From NCBI GenBank assembly GCA_037447655.1, contig JBBHKE010001246.1, positions 233,849 to 295,727 on the forward strand: 61,879 nucleotides of DNA. The letters run 5' to 3'. Of the stretch, positions 45,253 through 57,700 are shown one piece after another. The translations under genes were made by a program, and so were the position numbers. This stretch comes from Zygnema cylindricum (Eukaryota; Streptophyta; Zygnematophyceae; Zygnematales; Zygnemataceae). Every line of letters begins with the position of its first letter. The stretch's first letter is position 1. The notes beneath the pieces are model-generated. The model saw only the letters and a program-made list of their open reading frames with translations. It did no database searches and was not told where the DNA came from.

Positions 45253-45610
45253 ACGGGAGTACCATCGATGCTTCGATGTACCATTATATATTTAAGTCGC
45301 GAACCCACGTAGGTTCGCGCGTACATGTAGTTAGGGAGGGTATTTATCCTCGGACGGTGGATTTTGTTAGGCGTACAGCAGACGATGTTGGTCGCCTATT
45401 GGCCAAACATCTTAAGTAGTTCGTTCATGTGAACTAGCCTAAACTTAGGTTAGGGGTTGCGTAGGCGTAGCGTAGCTAATACCTAATCTATTTTCAGACT
45501 TAGAATTTCTAGCATTTTGGACAAGAATTTTCTCTTGGCGGCGGAGCTTTTCTCTTTCTCTCTCTCTCACCGATTGCTCAAGTTTCTTCTTTTCTTTTGC
45601 TAGCTAGCTG
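45253..45610. other. Non-satellite spacer at the polarity switch of the array
   Basis: 358 bp of unrelated sequence separates + and - oriented satellite. It holds an 8-bp perfect inverted repeat CGCGAACC/GGTTCGCG around CACGTA (about 45299-45320), GTTCATGTGAAC, a TATATATTTAAG motif near 45275, and a TC-rich tract near 45545-45580. It has no coding frame, no similarity I can see to the LTRs in this window, and no 5-bp duplication, since the flanks are inverted. It could be a truncated LTR or other element caught in the rearrangement. Confidence 0.7.
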
Positions 45611-47422
45611 TAAAATGTTTGTTACCACTATTCTTGTTATCGCAATCACAAACTTATGTTATAATCATTGTTCGAAGTTTATTTTACATCTTTTAATGAC
45701 CGCGAACAATAAAGGTTGTATGTTACAAATATCTTTGTTAGCACAAACTCAAATTTGTGTTAGAAGCATGGTTTAGGGTTTGTTTTAACTATTTTTGTGA
45801 GCGTTAACAATATTAATTGTTTTTACCACAATTGTTGTTAGCGCAAATACAAACTTTTGTTATAAACATGGTTCGGAGTTTATTTTACCTCTTTTTGTGA
45901 CCAAAAACAATAAACTTTGATTGTTATAAAAATCTTTGTTAGCGCAAACACAAATTTGTGTGAGTAACTTGGTTTAGGGTTTTTTTATTAATTTTGTGAC
46001 CATTAACAATATAAAGTGTTAGTTACCACTATTGTTGTTAGCGCAAACACAAACTAGTGTTATAAACATGGTTCAAAGTTTATTTTACCTCTTTTTGTGA
46101 CTGTCAACAATTAACGTTGTTTGTTACAAATATCTTTGTAAGCGCAAGCTCAAAATTTTGTTAGAAATATGGTTTAGGGTATTTTTTAACTATTTTTGTG
46201 AGCGTTAATAATAAAAAGATTTTGTTACCAGTATTCTTGTTAGCTCAAACCCAAACAAGAGTTATAAACATGGTTCAGAGTTTAATTTACCTCTTTTTGT
46301 GACCGCAAACAATTAACGTTGTTCGTTACAAATAACTATGTTAGCAAAAACTCAAATTTGTGTTAGAAACATGGTTTAGGATTTTTTTTTTATCTATTTT
46401 TGTGAGCATTAACAATATAAAGTGTTTGTTACAACTATTGTTGTTAGCGCAAACACAAACTAGTGTTATAAACATGTTTCAGAGTTTATTCTACCCATTT
46501 TTGTGACCGCAAACAATAAACGTTGTTTGTTACAAATATAATTGTTAGCGCAAACTCAAATTTGTGTTAGAAACATGGTTTTGGGTTTTTTTAACTATTT
46601 TTGTGAGCGTTAACAATATAAAGTGTTTGTTACCACTATTGTTGATAGCGCAAACACAAACTTGTGTTATAAACATGTTTCGGAGTTTATTTTACCTCTT
46701 TTTGTGACCATGAACAATAAATGTTGATTGCTACAAAAATCTTTGTTAGCACAAACTCAAATTTGTCTTAGAAACATGGTTTAGGGTTTTTTTTAACTAT
46801 TTTTGTGAGCGTTAACAATATAAAGTGTTTGTTACCACTATTGTTGTTAGCGCAAACACAAACTTGAGTTTTAAACATGGTTCAGAGTTTTTTTTACCTC
46901 TTTTTGTGAACGCGATTAATAAACGTTGTTTGTTACAAATATCTAGGTAAGCGCAAACTCAAATTTGTAATAGAAATATAGTTTAGGGATTTTTTTTAAT
47001 ATTTTGTGAGCATTGCCAATATAAAGTGTTTGTTACCACTATTGTTGTTAGCGCAATCACAAACTTGTGTTATAATCATGGTTTAGACTTTGTTTTACGT
47101 CTTTTTGTGACCGCAAACAATTAATGGTTGTTTGTTACAAATATCTTTGGTAGTGCAAACTCAAATTTGTGTTAGAAACATGGTTTAGGATTTTTTTTAA
47201 CTCTTTTTGTGAGCGTTAACAATATAAAGTGTTTTTTACCACTATTGTTGTTAGCGCAATCACAAACTTGTGTTATAATCATGGTTTAGACTTTGTTTTA
47301 TGTCTTTTTGTGACCGCGAATAATAAACGTTGTTTGTTACAAATATTTTTGTTAGTGCAAACTCAAATTTGTGTTAGAAACATGGTTTATGGTTTTTTTG
47401 AACTATTTTCGTGATCGTTAAC
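45611..47422 (-). repeat. 202-bp dimeric satellite, - orientation, segment 7
   Basis: About nine dimer units reading in reverse complement. It starts TAAAATGTTTGTTACCAC, the reverse complement of the place where segment 6 ends, so both arms break at the same phase of the unit. It ends with TTAAC (47418-47422), the left target duplication of the next insertion. Confidence 0.95.
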
Positions 47423-48309
47423 TGTTGTTTTTAGGAAGATTCAGTTTTGTACATGCATGCACGTATTTGTGTGCGCACGTAATAATTGGAATTACTGTGG
47501 AGGTTTGAAAGGATTTGGGGATTGGGGAATTAAATGTACCAGTAAAATTAATGAAGTAATTGAGTGGCGCGAAATGTGATAGGAAATGGACGCCGGATCG
47601 CAAAGCGATCCGATGTGAGATAATCGAAGAAGATGAAATGGTACGTCACACGTTAAGAACATAATGCGACAGGTGGGATATATGGAAAATGACCCCGCTG
47701 GTATATAAAATCTTTTTGGGACAAGTGTACTTTTTTTTGGTAGGCGCATTTATGACGAGGAACAAAATTGCGGTACGGACAATTTCGGATGGTTTGACGT
47801 TGTTTCGTCAACTGGACTTTGGGGCCACGTGGCGCAACATTGAGGGTGACAAAAAGAGTGAAAGAGGCGGACAAAGGCCGCCGTTATTTTCAAGTATTGG
47901 TGACGCGAAATCGCGTCAATCAGACCATATTTATTTTTGGATGTCCCGGATGCTTTGACGAGATTCGCGAAGTCTTGCTGATTTATTCGCCAAGACTCTG
48001 CATAAGATTTTGTGTACCTGTAAATATTTGGAACAACATTGGTTTGTCTTATGTGTATTATAAATTAGTGTTGATTATGACATGTTTTATTTACGTGATC
48101 ATTCAGGGTTTCGTCAGTTTAATTTATGTGTCTTTATGTGTCCTATTTACAAACAAGTGTACATTTACAATTGCTTGAGTTTCAGGTGTACGCTTACGAT
48201 TAATTTATTCTTAGTGATGGTCTATTATGGTTAAATAGGACTTGATGACAGTTACGTAATGTATGTTGTTTATTTTGACACTTAGTGATTCGTTGACAGC
48301 TCACAAGTG

Positions 48310-48318
48310 TATATATAG
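48310..48318 (+). promoter_or_regulatory. Probable TATA box of solo LTR 4
   Basis: TATATATAG within CAAGTGTATATATAGGAATG, about 460 bp from the LTR end. Motif only. Confidence 0.45.
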
Positions 48319-48528
48319 GAATGAGCTTTGTTAGGAATTAAACATCAATGCTGGTTAGAAAAGTAGGGACCAAAGATGTAGTATTTTAGGGTTGTCCAAT
48401 TGGTCATGCATTTGGGTAATATATTTATTGATATAATTTTCTTTATTTAATGTTTATGTGAGATTGCACTTGTTTGTAATTATTTATTTATGTTAATATG
48501 TTTGATATGCATTGTTTATGCATTTGTC

Positions 48529-48667
48529 CTACGGTTTGTTTATGTTGATTATTCCATCAAACCTTAGTTGTTGTTCTAAGGTTTGTTTATGTGATTATTC
48601 CATCAAACCTTACTTGTTGTCCTAAGGTTTGTCAATGTTGATTATTCCATCAAACCTTAGTTGAAAT
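48529..48667. repeat. Three 46-47-bp tandem repeats with alternative hairpins in solo LTR 4
   Basis: Units at 48529-48575, 48576-48621 and 48622-48667. Units begin CTAAGGTTTG (the first begins CTACGGTTTG) and carry CAAACCTTAG or CAAACCTTAC near the middle. CTAAGGTTTG is the perfect reverse complement of CAAACCTTAG, so hairpins can form within a unit or across unit boundaries. Confidence 0.85.
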
Positions 48668-48779
48668 ATGTTAAATGGAGGATGCACTTCAAATGATTGT
48701 TCATTGGCCTAGCTTCGCTTAGCTTTTTGCATGATAGCCTGGGTGGCTTCTGCGGTCTATTTTAGACCAAAGAACAACA

Positions 48780-51700
48780 TTAACAATAGAAAGAGTTTCT
48801 TACCACTATTGTTGTTAGCACAAACACAAACTTGTGTTATAAACATGGTTCAGAGTTTATTTTACCTCTTTTTGTGACCGCGAACAATAAACGTTGTTTG
48901 TTACAAATATCTTTGTTAGCGCAAACTCGAATTTGTATTAGAAACATTATTTAGGGTTTATTTTAACTGATTTTGTGAGGGTTAACAATATTAAGAGTTT
49001 TTTACCACTATTGTTGTTAGCGCAAACAGCAAGTTGTGTTAAAAACATGGTTCAGAGTTTATTTTACCTCTTTTTGAGACGGCGAACAATAAACGTTGTT
49101 TGTTACAAATATCTTTGTTAGCGCAAACTCGAATTTGTATTAGAAACATTCTTTATGGTTTTTTTTAATTGATTTTGTGAGGGTTAACAATATTAAAAGT
49201 TTTTTACCACTATTGTTGTTAGCGCAAACACAAACTTGTGTTATAAACATGGTTTGAGGTTTATTTTACCTCTTTTTGTGACCGCAAACAATATACATTG
49301 TTTGTTACAAATATCTTTGTTAGCGCAAACTTAAATTTGTGTTAGAAACATTGTTTGGGTTTTTTTTTTAACTATTTTTGTGAGCGTTAACAATATTAAG
49401 AGTTTTTTACCACTATTATTGTGAGCGCAAACACAAACTTGTGTTATATAAATAGTTCGGGTTTATTTTACATTTTTTTGTGACCGCGAACAATAAATCT
49501 TTTTTGTTACAAATATCTTTGTTAGCACAAACTCAAATTTATGTTTGAAACATGGTTTATGTTTTTTTTTAACTATTTTTGAGAGCGTTAACAATATTTA
49601 GAGTTTTTTACCCCTATTGTTGTTAGCGCAAACACAAACTTGTGTTATAAACATGGTTTGGAGTTTATTTTACCTCTTTTTGAGACCGCAAACAATAAAC
49701 GTTGTTTGTTACAAATATCTTTGTTAGCGCAAACTCGAATTTGTGTTAGAAACATGGTTTAGGGTTTTTTTTAATTGTTTTTGTGAGCGTTGACAATATA
49801 AAGAGTTTGTTTCCACTATTGTTGTTAGCGCAAACACTAACTTGTGTTATAAAGATGGGTTGAGGTTTATTTTACCTCATTTTGTGACCGCAAACAATAA
49901 ACATTTTTTGTTACCAATATATTTGGTAGCACAAACTCAAATTTGTGTTAAAAACATGGTTTAGGGTTATTTTTATCTATTTTTGTGAGCAATAACAATA
50001 TAAAGAGTTTGTTACCACAATTGTTATTAGCGCAAACACAAACTTGTGTTATAAACATCGTTCAGAGTTTATTTTACCTCTTTTTGTGACCGCGGACAAT
50101 AAACAATGTTTGTTACAAATATCTTTGTTTGCGCAAACTCAAATTTGTGTTAAAAACATGGTTTAGGGTTTTATTTAAATATTTTTGTGAACGTTAACAA
50201 TATAAAGTGTTTGTTACCACTATTGTTGTTAGGGCAAACACAAATTTATGTTTTAAATATGGTTTTGAGTTCATTTTAACTCTTTTTGTGACCAGTAACA
50301 ATAAATTATTTTTGTTACAAATATCTTTGTTAGCACAAACTCAAATTTGTGTTAGAAACATGGTTTAGGGTTCTATTTAAATATTTTTGTGAGCGTTAAC
50401 AATATAAAGTGTTTGTTACCACTGTTGTTGTTAGCGCAAACACAAACTTGTGTTATAAACATGGTCTAGATTTTATTTTACCTCTTTTTGTGACCGCGAA
50501 CAATAAACGTTGTTGGTTACAAATACCTTTGTTAGCACAAACTCAAATTTGTGTTACAAACATGGTTTAGGGTTTTTTTATCTATTTTTGTGAGCGATAA
50601 CAATATAAAGAGTTTGTTACCACTATTGTTATTAGCAAAAACACAAACTTGTGTTATAAATATGGTTCGAAGTTTATTTTACCTCTTTTTGTGACCGAGG
50701 ACAATAAACGTTGTTTGTTAGAAATATCTTTGTAAGCGCAAACTCAAATTTGTGTTAAAAACATGGTTTAGGGTTTTATCTAAATATTTTTCCAAGCGAT
50801 AACAATATAAAGAGTTTGTTACCACTATTGTTATTAGCGCAAACACAAACTTGTGTTATAAACATGGTTCGAGGTTTATTTTACGTCATTTTGTGACAGC
50901 AAACAATACACCTTTTTTGTAACAAATATTTTTGTTAGCTCAAACTCAGATTTGTGTTAGAAACATGGTTTAGGGTTTTATTTAAATATTTTTGTGAGCG
51001 TTAACAATATAAAGAGTTTTAACCACTATTGTTTTTAGTTCAAACACAAACTTGTGTTATAAACATGGTTTGGAGTTTATTTTATCTTTTTTTGTGACCG
51101 CAAACAATATACATTGATTGTTACAAATATCATTGTTAGCGCAAACTCAAATTTGTGTTAAAAACATGGTTTAAGGTTTTTTATAACTTTTTTTGTGAGC
51201 GTTAACAATATAAAGAGTTTGTTACCACTATTGTTGTTAGCGCAAACACAACCTTGTGTTATAAACATGGTTCGAAGTTTAATTTACCTCTTATTGTGAC
51301 TGCGAATAATTAATGTTGTTTTTTATATATATCTTTGTTAGCACAAACTCAAATTTGTGTTAGAAACATAGTTTAGGGCTTTTTTGAAATATTTTTGTGA
51401 GCGTTAACAATATAAAGTATTTGTTACCACTATTGTTGTTAGTGCAAACACAAACTTGTGTTGTAAACATGGTTCGGAGTTTATTTTACCTCTTTTTGTG
51501 ACCGCGAACAATAAACGTTGTTTGTAACAAATATCTTTGTAAGCGCAAACTTAAATTTGTGTTAGAAACATGATTTAGGTTTAATTTTAACTATTTTTGT
51601 GAGCGATAACAATATAAAGAGTTTGTTACAACTATTGTTGTTAGCGCAAACACAAACTTGTGTTATAAACATGGTTATGAGTTTAATTTACCTCTTTTGT

Positions 51701-54700
51701 GACTGCGAACAATAAATGTTATTTGTTACAAATATTTTTATTAGCGCAAACTCAAATTTGTGTAAGAAACATGGTTGAGGGTTTTTTTTTTTAAAAAATT
51801 GTGAGCGTTAACAATATAAAGTGTTTGTTACCACTATTGTTGTTAGCGCAAACACAAACTTCTGTTATAAACCTGGTTTGGAGTTTATTTTACCTCTTTT
51901 TGTGAACGCGAACAACAAACCTTTATGTTACAAATATCTTTTTTAGTGCAAACTTAATTTGTGTTACAAAACATGGTTTATGGTTTTTTTTAACTATTTT
52001 TGTGAGTGTTAACAATATAAAGATTTTGTTACCACTATTAATGTTAGCGCAAACACAAACTTGTGTTATAAACATGGTTCTCAGTTTATTTTACCTATTT
52101 TTGTGACCGCAAACAGTAAACGTTGTTTGTTATAAATATCTTTGTTTGCGCAAACTCAAATTTGTGTTAGGAACATGGATTACGGTTTTTTTTAACTATT
52201 TTGTGAGCGTTAACGATATAAAGTGTTTGTTACCACTATTGTTGTGAGCCCAAACACATACTTCTGTTGTAAACATAGTTCCGAGTTTATTTTACCTCTT
52301 TTTGTGATTGCGAACAATAAACATTGTTCGTTACAAATAACTTTGTTAGTGCAAACTCAATTTGTTTTAGAAACATGGTTGAGGGTTTTTTTTAAATATT
52401 TTTGTGAGCGTTAAAAATATAAAAAGTTTGTTACCACTATTGTTGTTAGCGCAAACAAAAACTTATGTTATAAAAATGTTTCGGTTTTTATTTTACCTCT
52501 TTTTGTGACCGCGATCAATAAACGTTGTTTGTTACAAATATCTTTGTTAGCCCAAACTCAAATTTGTGTTAGAAACATGATTGAGGAATTTTATTTAATA
52601 TTTTTGTGAGGGTTAACAATATAAATAGTTTGTAACCACTATTATTGTATGCTCAATCACAAACTTATGTTATAAAAATGTTTCGGATTTTATTTAACCT
52701 CTTTTTGTGATTGCGAACAATAAACGTTGTTTGTTACAAATATCTTTGCTAGCGCAAACTCAAATCTCTATTGGAAACGTGGTATAGGGTTTTTTTAAAA
52801 TATTTTTGTGAGCGTTTACATTATATTGTGTTTGTTATCACTATTGTTGTTAGCGCAAACACAAACTTGTGTTATAAACATGATTGGAGGTTTATTTTAT
52901 CTCTTTTTGTGAACGCGAAAAATAAACCTTTATGTTACAAATATCTTTGTTCCCACAAACCCAAATTTGTGTTAGAAATATGGTTTATGGTTCTTGTTAA
53001 CTATTTTTGTGAGCGTTAAAGATATAAAGATTTTGTTACCACTATTGTTGTTAGCACAAAGACAAACTTGTGTTATAAACATGATTGGAGGTTTATTTTA
53101 CCTCTTTTTGTGAACGCGAAAAATAAACCTTTATGTTACAAATATCTTTGTTCGCACAAACCCAAATTTTTGTTAGAAACATGGTTTATGGTTCTTGTTA
53201 ACTTTTTTTGTGAGCGTTAAAGATATGAAGATTTTGTTACCACTATTGTTGATAGCGCAAACACAAACTTGTGTTATAAACATGATTGGAGGTTTATTTT
53301 ACCTCTTTTTGTGACCGCAAACAATAAACGTTGTTTGTTACAAATATCTTTGTTTGCGCAAACTCAAATTTGTTTTAGAAACATGGTTTAGGGATTTTTA
53401 AATAACTTTGTGAGCGTTAAAAATATAAATAGTTTCTTATCACTATTATTGTTAGCTCAAATTCAAACTTGTGTTATAAACATGGTTTGGAGTTTATTTT
53501 ATCTCTTTTTGTGACCGCGAACAATAAATGTTGTTTGTTACAAATATCTTTGTTAGCGCAAACTCAATTTGTGTTAGGAACACGGTTTAGGGTTTTTTTT
53601 AAATATTTTTGTGAGCGTTAACAATACAAAGTGTTTGTTACCACTATTGTTGTTAGCGCAAACACAAATTTATGTTATAAACATGGTTTGGAGTTTATTT
53701 TACCTCTTTTTGTGACCGCGAACAATAAACGTTGTTTGTTACAAATATCTTTGTTAGCGCAAACTCAAATTTGTGTTTGAAACATGGTATATGGTTTTTT
53801 TTAACTATTTTTGTGAGCGTTAACAATTTAAAGATTTTGTTACGACTATTAATGTTAGCCTAAACACAAACTTGTGTTATAAACATGGTTCACATTTTAT
53901 CTTACCTCTTTTTGTGGCCGCAAACAATAAACGTTGCTTGTTACAAATATCTTTGTTAGCGCAAACTCAAATTTGGTTTAGAAACATGGTGTAGGGTTTT
54001 TTAAATATTTTTGTTAGCGTTTAAAATATAAATAGTTTGTTACCACTATTGTTGTAAGCGCAAATACAAACTTGTGTTATAAACCTGGTTTAAAATTTAT
54101 TTTACCTCTTTCTGTAACCGCGAACAATAAACGTTGTTTGTTACAAATATCTTTGTTAGTGCAAACTCAATTTGTTTTGAAAACATGGTTGAGGGTTTTG
54201 TTTGAAATATTTTTGTGAGCGTTAACAATATAAAGTGTTTGTTACCACTATTGTTGTTAGCGCAAACACAAACTTTTGTTGTAAACATAGTTCGGAGTTT
54301 ATTTTACATCTTTTTGTGACTGCGAATAATAAACATTGTTCGTTACAAATGTCTTTGTTAGCGCAAACTCAAATTTGTATTAGAAGCATGGTTTATGGTT
54401 TTTTTTAACTATTTTTGTGAGCGTGAACAATATAAAGATTTTGTTACGACTATTAATGTTAGCCCAAACACAAACTTGTGTTTTAAACATGGTTCAAAGT
54501 TTATTTTACCTCTTTTTGTGACCGCAAACAATAAACGTTGTTTGTTACAAATATCTTTGCTAGCGCAAACTCAAATTTGTTTTAGAAACATGGTTTAGGG
54601 TTTTTTAAATATTTTTGTGAGCGTTTAAAATATAAATAGTTTGTTACCTCTATTGTTGTTAGCGCAAACAAAAACTTGTGTTATAAAAATGTTTTGTTTT

Positions 54701-57700
54701 TTATTTTACATCTTTTTGTAACCGCGAACAATAAATGTTGTTTGTTACAAATATCTTTGTTAGCGCAAACTCAATTTGTGTTAGGAACACGGTTTATGGT
54801 TTTTTTTTAATATTTTTGTGAGCGTTAACAATACAAAGTGTTTGTTACCACTATTGTTGTTAGGGCAAACACAAATTTATGTTATAAACATGGTTTGGAG
54901 TTTATTTTACCTCTTTTTGTGACTGCGAAAAATAAACGTTGTTTGTTACAAATATCTTTGTTAGCGCAAAATCAAATTTGTGTTTGAAACATGGTATATG
55001 GTTTTTTTTAACTATTTTTGTGAGCGTTTACAATTTAAAGATTTTGTTACGACTATTAATGTTAGCCTAAACACAAACTTGCGTTATAAACATGGTTCAC
55101 AGTTTATTTTACCTCTTTTTGTGGCCGCAAACAATAAACGTTGTTTGTTACAAATATCATTGTTCGCGCAAACTCAAATTTGTTTTAGAAACATGGTTTA
55201 GGGTTTTTTAAATATTTTTGTGAGTGTTAACAATATAAATAGTTTGTTTCCACTATTGTTGCTAGCGCAAATACAAACTTGTGTTATATACCTGGTTTAA
55301 AGTTTATTTTACCTCTTTTTGTAACCACGAACAATAAACGTTGTTTGTTTCAAATATCTTTGTTAGTGCAAACTCAATTTGTTTTGAAAACATGGTTGAG
55401 GGTTTTGTTTGAAATATTTTTGTTATCGTTTAAAATATAAATAGTTTGTTACCACTATTGTTGTTAGCGCAAACAAAAACTTGTGTTATAAAAATGTTTC
55501 GTTTTTTGTTTTACCTCTTTTTGTGACCGCAAACAATAAACGTTGTTTGTTACAAATATCTTTGCTAGCGCAAACTCAAATTTGTTTAAGAAACATGGTT
55601 TAGGGTTTTTTAAATATTTTTGTGAGCGTTTAAAATATAAATAGTTTGTTACCACTATTGTTGTTAGCGCAAACAAAAACTTGTGTTATAAAAATGTTTC
55701 GTTTTTTATTTTACATCTTTTTGTAAACGCAAACAATAAACGTTGTTTGTTACAAATATCTTTGTTAGGGCAAACTCAAATTTGTTTTAGAAACATGGTT
55801 TAGAGATTTTTAAATAACTTTGTGAGCGTTAAAAATATAAATAGTTTCTTACCACTATTGTTGTTAGCGCAAACACAAATTTATGTTATAAACCTGGTTT
55901 GGAGTTTATTTTACCTCTTTTTGTGACCGCGAACAATAAACGTTGTTTGTTACAAATATCTTTGTTAGCGTAAACTCAAATTTGTTTTAGAAACATGGTT
56001 TAGGGTTTTTTAAATATTTTTGTGAACGTTTAAAATATAAATAGTTTGTTACCACTATTGTTGTTAGCGCAAACATAAACTTGTGTTATAAAAATGTTTC
56101 GTTTTTTATTTTACCTCTTTTTGTAACCGCAAACAATAATTGTTGTTTGTTACAAATATCTTTGTTAGGGCAAACTCAAATTTGTTTTTAAAACATGGTT
56201 TAGGGATTTTTAAATAACTTTGTGAGCGTTAAAAATATAAATAGTTTCTTATCACTATTATTGTTAGCTCAAAATCAAACTTGTGTTACAAACATGGTTT
56301 AGAGTTTATTTTACCTATTTTTGTGACCACGAGCAATAAACATTGTTTGTTACAAATATCTTTGTTAACGCAAACTCAAATTTTTGTTGGAAACATGGTA
56401 TAAGGTTTTTTTGACATATATTTGTGAGGGTTTTCAATATGAAGTTTTTGTTACCACTATTGTTATTAGCGCAAACACAAACTTGTGTTATAAACATGAT
56501 TCGAGGTTTATTTTACCTCTTTTTGTGAACGCGAACAACAAACCTTTATGTTACAAATATCATTGTTAACGCAAACTCAATTTGTGTTAGAAACATGGTT
56601 TAGGGTTTTTTTTAACTATTTTTGTGAGCGTTAACAATACAAAGTGTTTGTTACTACTATTGTTGTTTGCCCTACTACAAACTTGTGTTATAAACCTGAA
56701 TTAAAGTTTATTTTACCTCTTTTTTTTACCGCGAACAATAAACGTTGTTTGTTACAAATATCTTTGTTTGTGCAAACTCAATTTGTGTTAGAAAACATGG
56801 TTTAGGGTTTTTTTTAACTATTTTTCTGAGCTTTAACAATATAAAGAGTTTGTTACCACTATTAATGTTAGCGCAAACAAAATCTTGTGTTATAAACCTG
56901 GTTTGAAGTTTATTTTACCTCTTTTTTGAAGGCGACAAATAAACGTTGTTTGTAACAAATATCTTTGTTAGCGCAAACTCAAATTTGTGTTAGAAACATG
57001 GTTAAGGGTTGATTTTAACTATTTTTGTGAGCGATAACAATATATAAAGTTTGTTACCACTATTGTTATTAGCGCAAACACAAACTTTTGTTATAAACAA
57101 GGTTGGAAGTTTATTCTACCTCTTTTTGTGACAGCGGACAATAAACGATATTTGTTACAAATATCTTTGTTTGCGCAATCTCAAACTTGTGATAGAAACA
57201 TGGCTTAGGGTTTTTTAAATATTTTTGTGAGCGATAACAAAATAAACAGTTTGTTACCACTATTGTTGTTAGCACAAACACAAACTTGTGTTATAAACAT
57301 GGTTCGGAGTTTATTTTACCTCTTTTTGTGTCTGCGAACAATAAACGTTGTTTTTTACAAATATCTTTGTTAGAGAAAACTCAAATTTGTGTTAGAAACA
57401 TGGTTTAGGATTATTTTTTTATATTTTTGTGAGCGTTAACAATATAAAGAGTTTGTTACCACTATTGTTGTCAGAGCAAAAAAAAAATTATGTTATAAAC
57501 ATGGTTTGGAGTTCATTTTACCTCTTTTTGTGACCGCGAACAATAAACGTTGTTTGTTACAAATATCTTTGTTAGCGCCAACTCAAATTTGTGTTGCAAA
57601 CATGGTTTAGGGTTTTTTTTAAATATTTTTTTGAGCGTTAACAATATAAAGTGCTTGTTACCACTATTGTTGTTAGTGCAAACACAAACTTGTGTTATAA

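Larger units (their letters stand above)
47423..48779 (+). mobile_element. Solo LTR 4, separate family, 1357 bp
   Basis: Starts TGTTGTTTTTAGGAAG, ends AAAGAACAACA, with a perfect 5-bp duplication TTAAC (47418-47422, 48780-48784). The termini TGTTG...CAACA resemble the other LTRs but the body does not. It contains TATATATAGG at 48310-48318 and three 46-47-bp tandem repeats (48529-48667). No internal region. Orientation is given by the TATA box only. Open frames of about 120 codons inside it show no recognisable domain, and no ATG near the end has the phase seen in the other families. Confidence 0.85.

Noticed and set aside
45253-45610. Spacer as another complete solo LTR
   Set aside because: It lacks TG...CA ends with a 5-bp duplication, and the flanking satellites are in opposite orientation.
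47689-48178. Open frames of 89 and 119 codons inside solo LTR 4
   Set aside because: No known motif, and they lie in a solo LTR with a TSD; short frames are expected in 1.3 kb.
48731-48779. ATG near the end of solo LTR 4 as another LTR-borne gag start
   Set aside because: The distance (49 nt) is in a different phase from the other families, and other nearby ATGs hit stops, so the pattern is not shown here.
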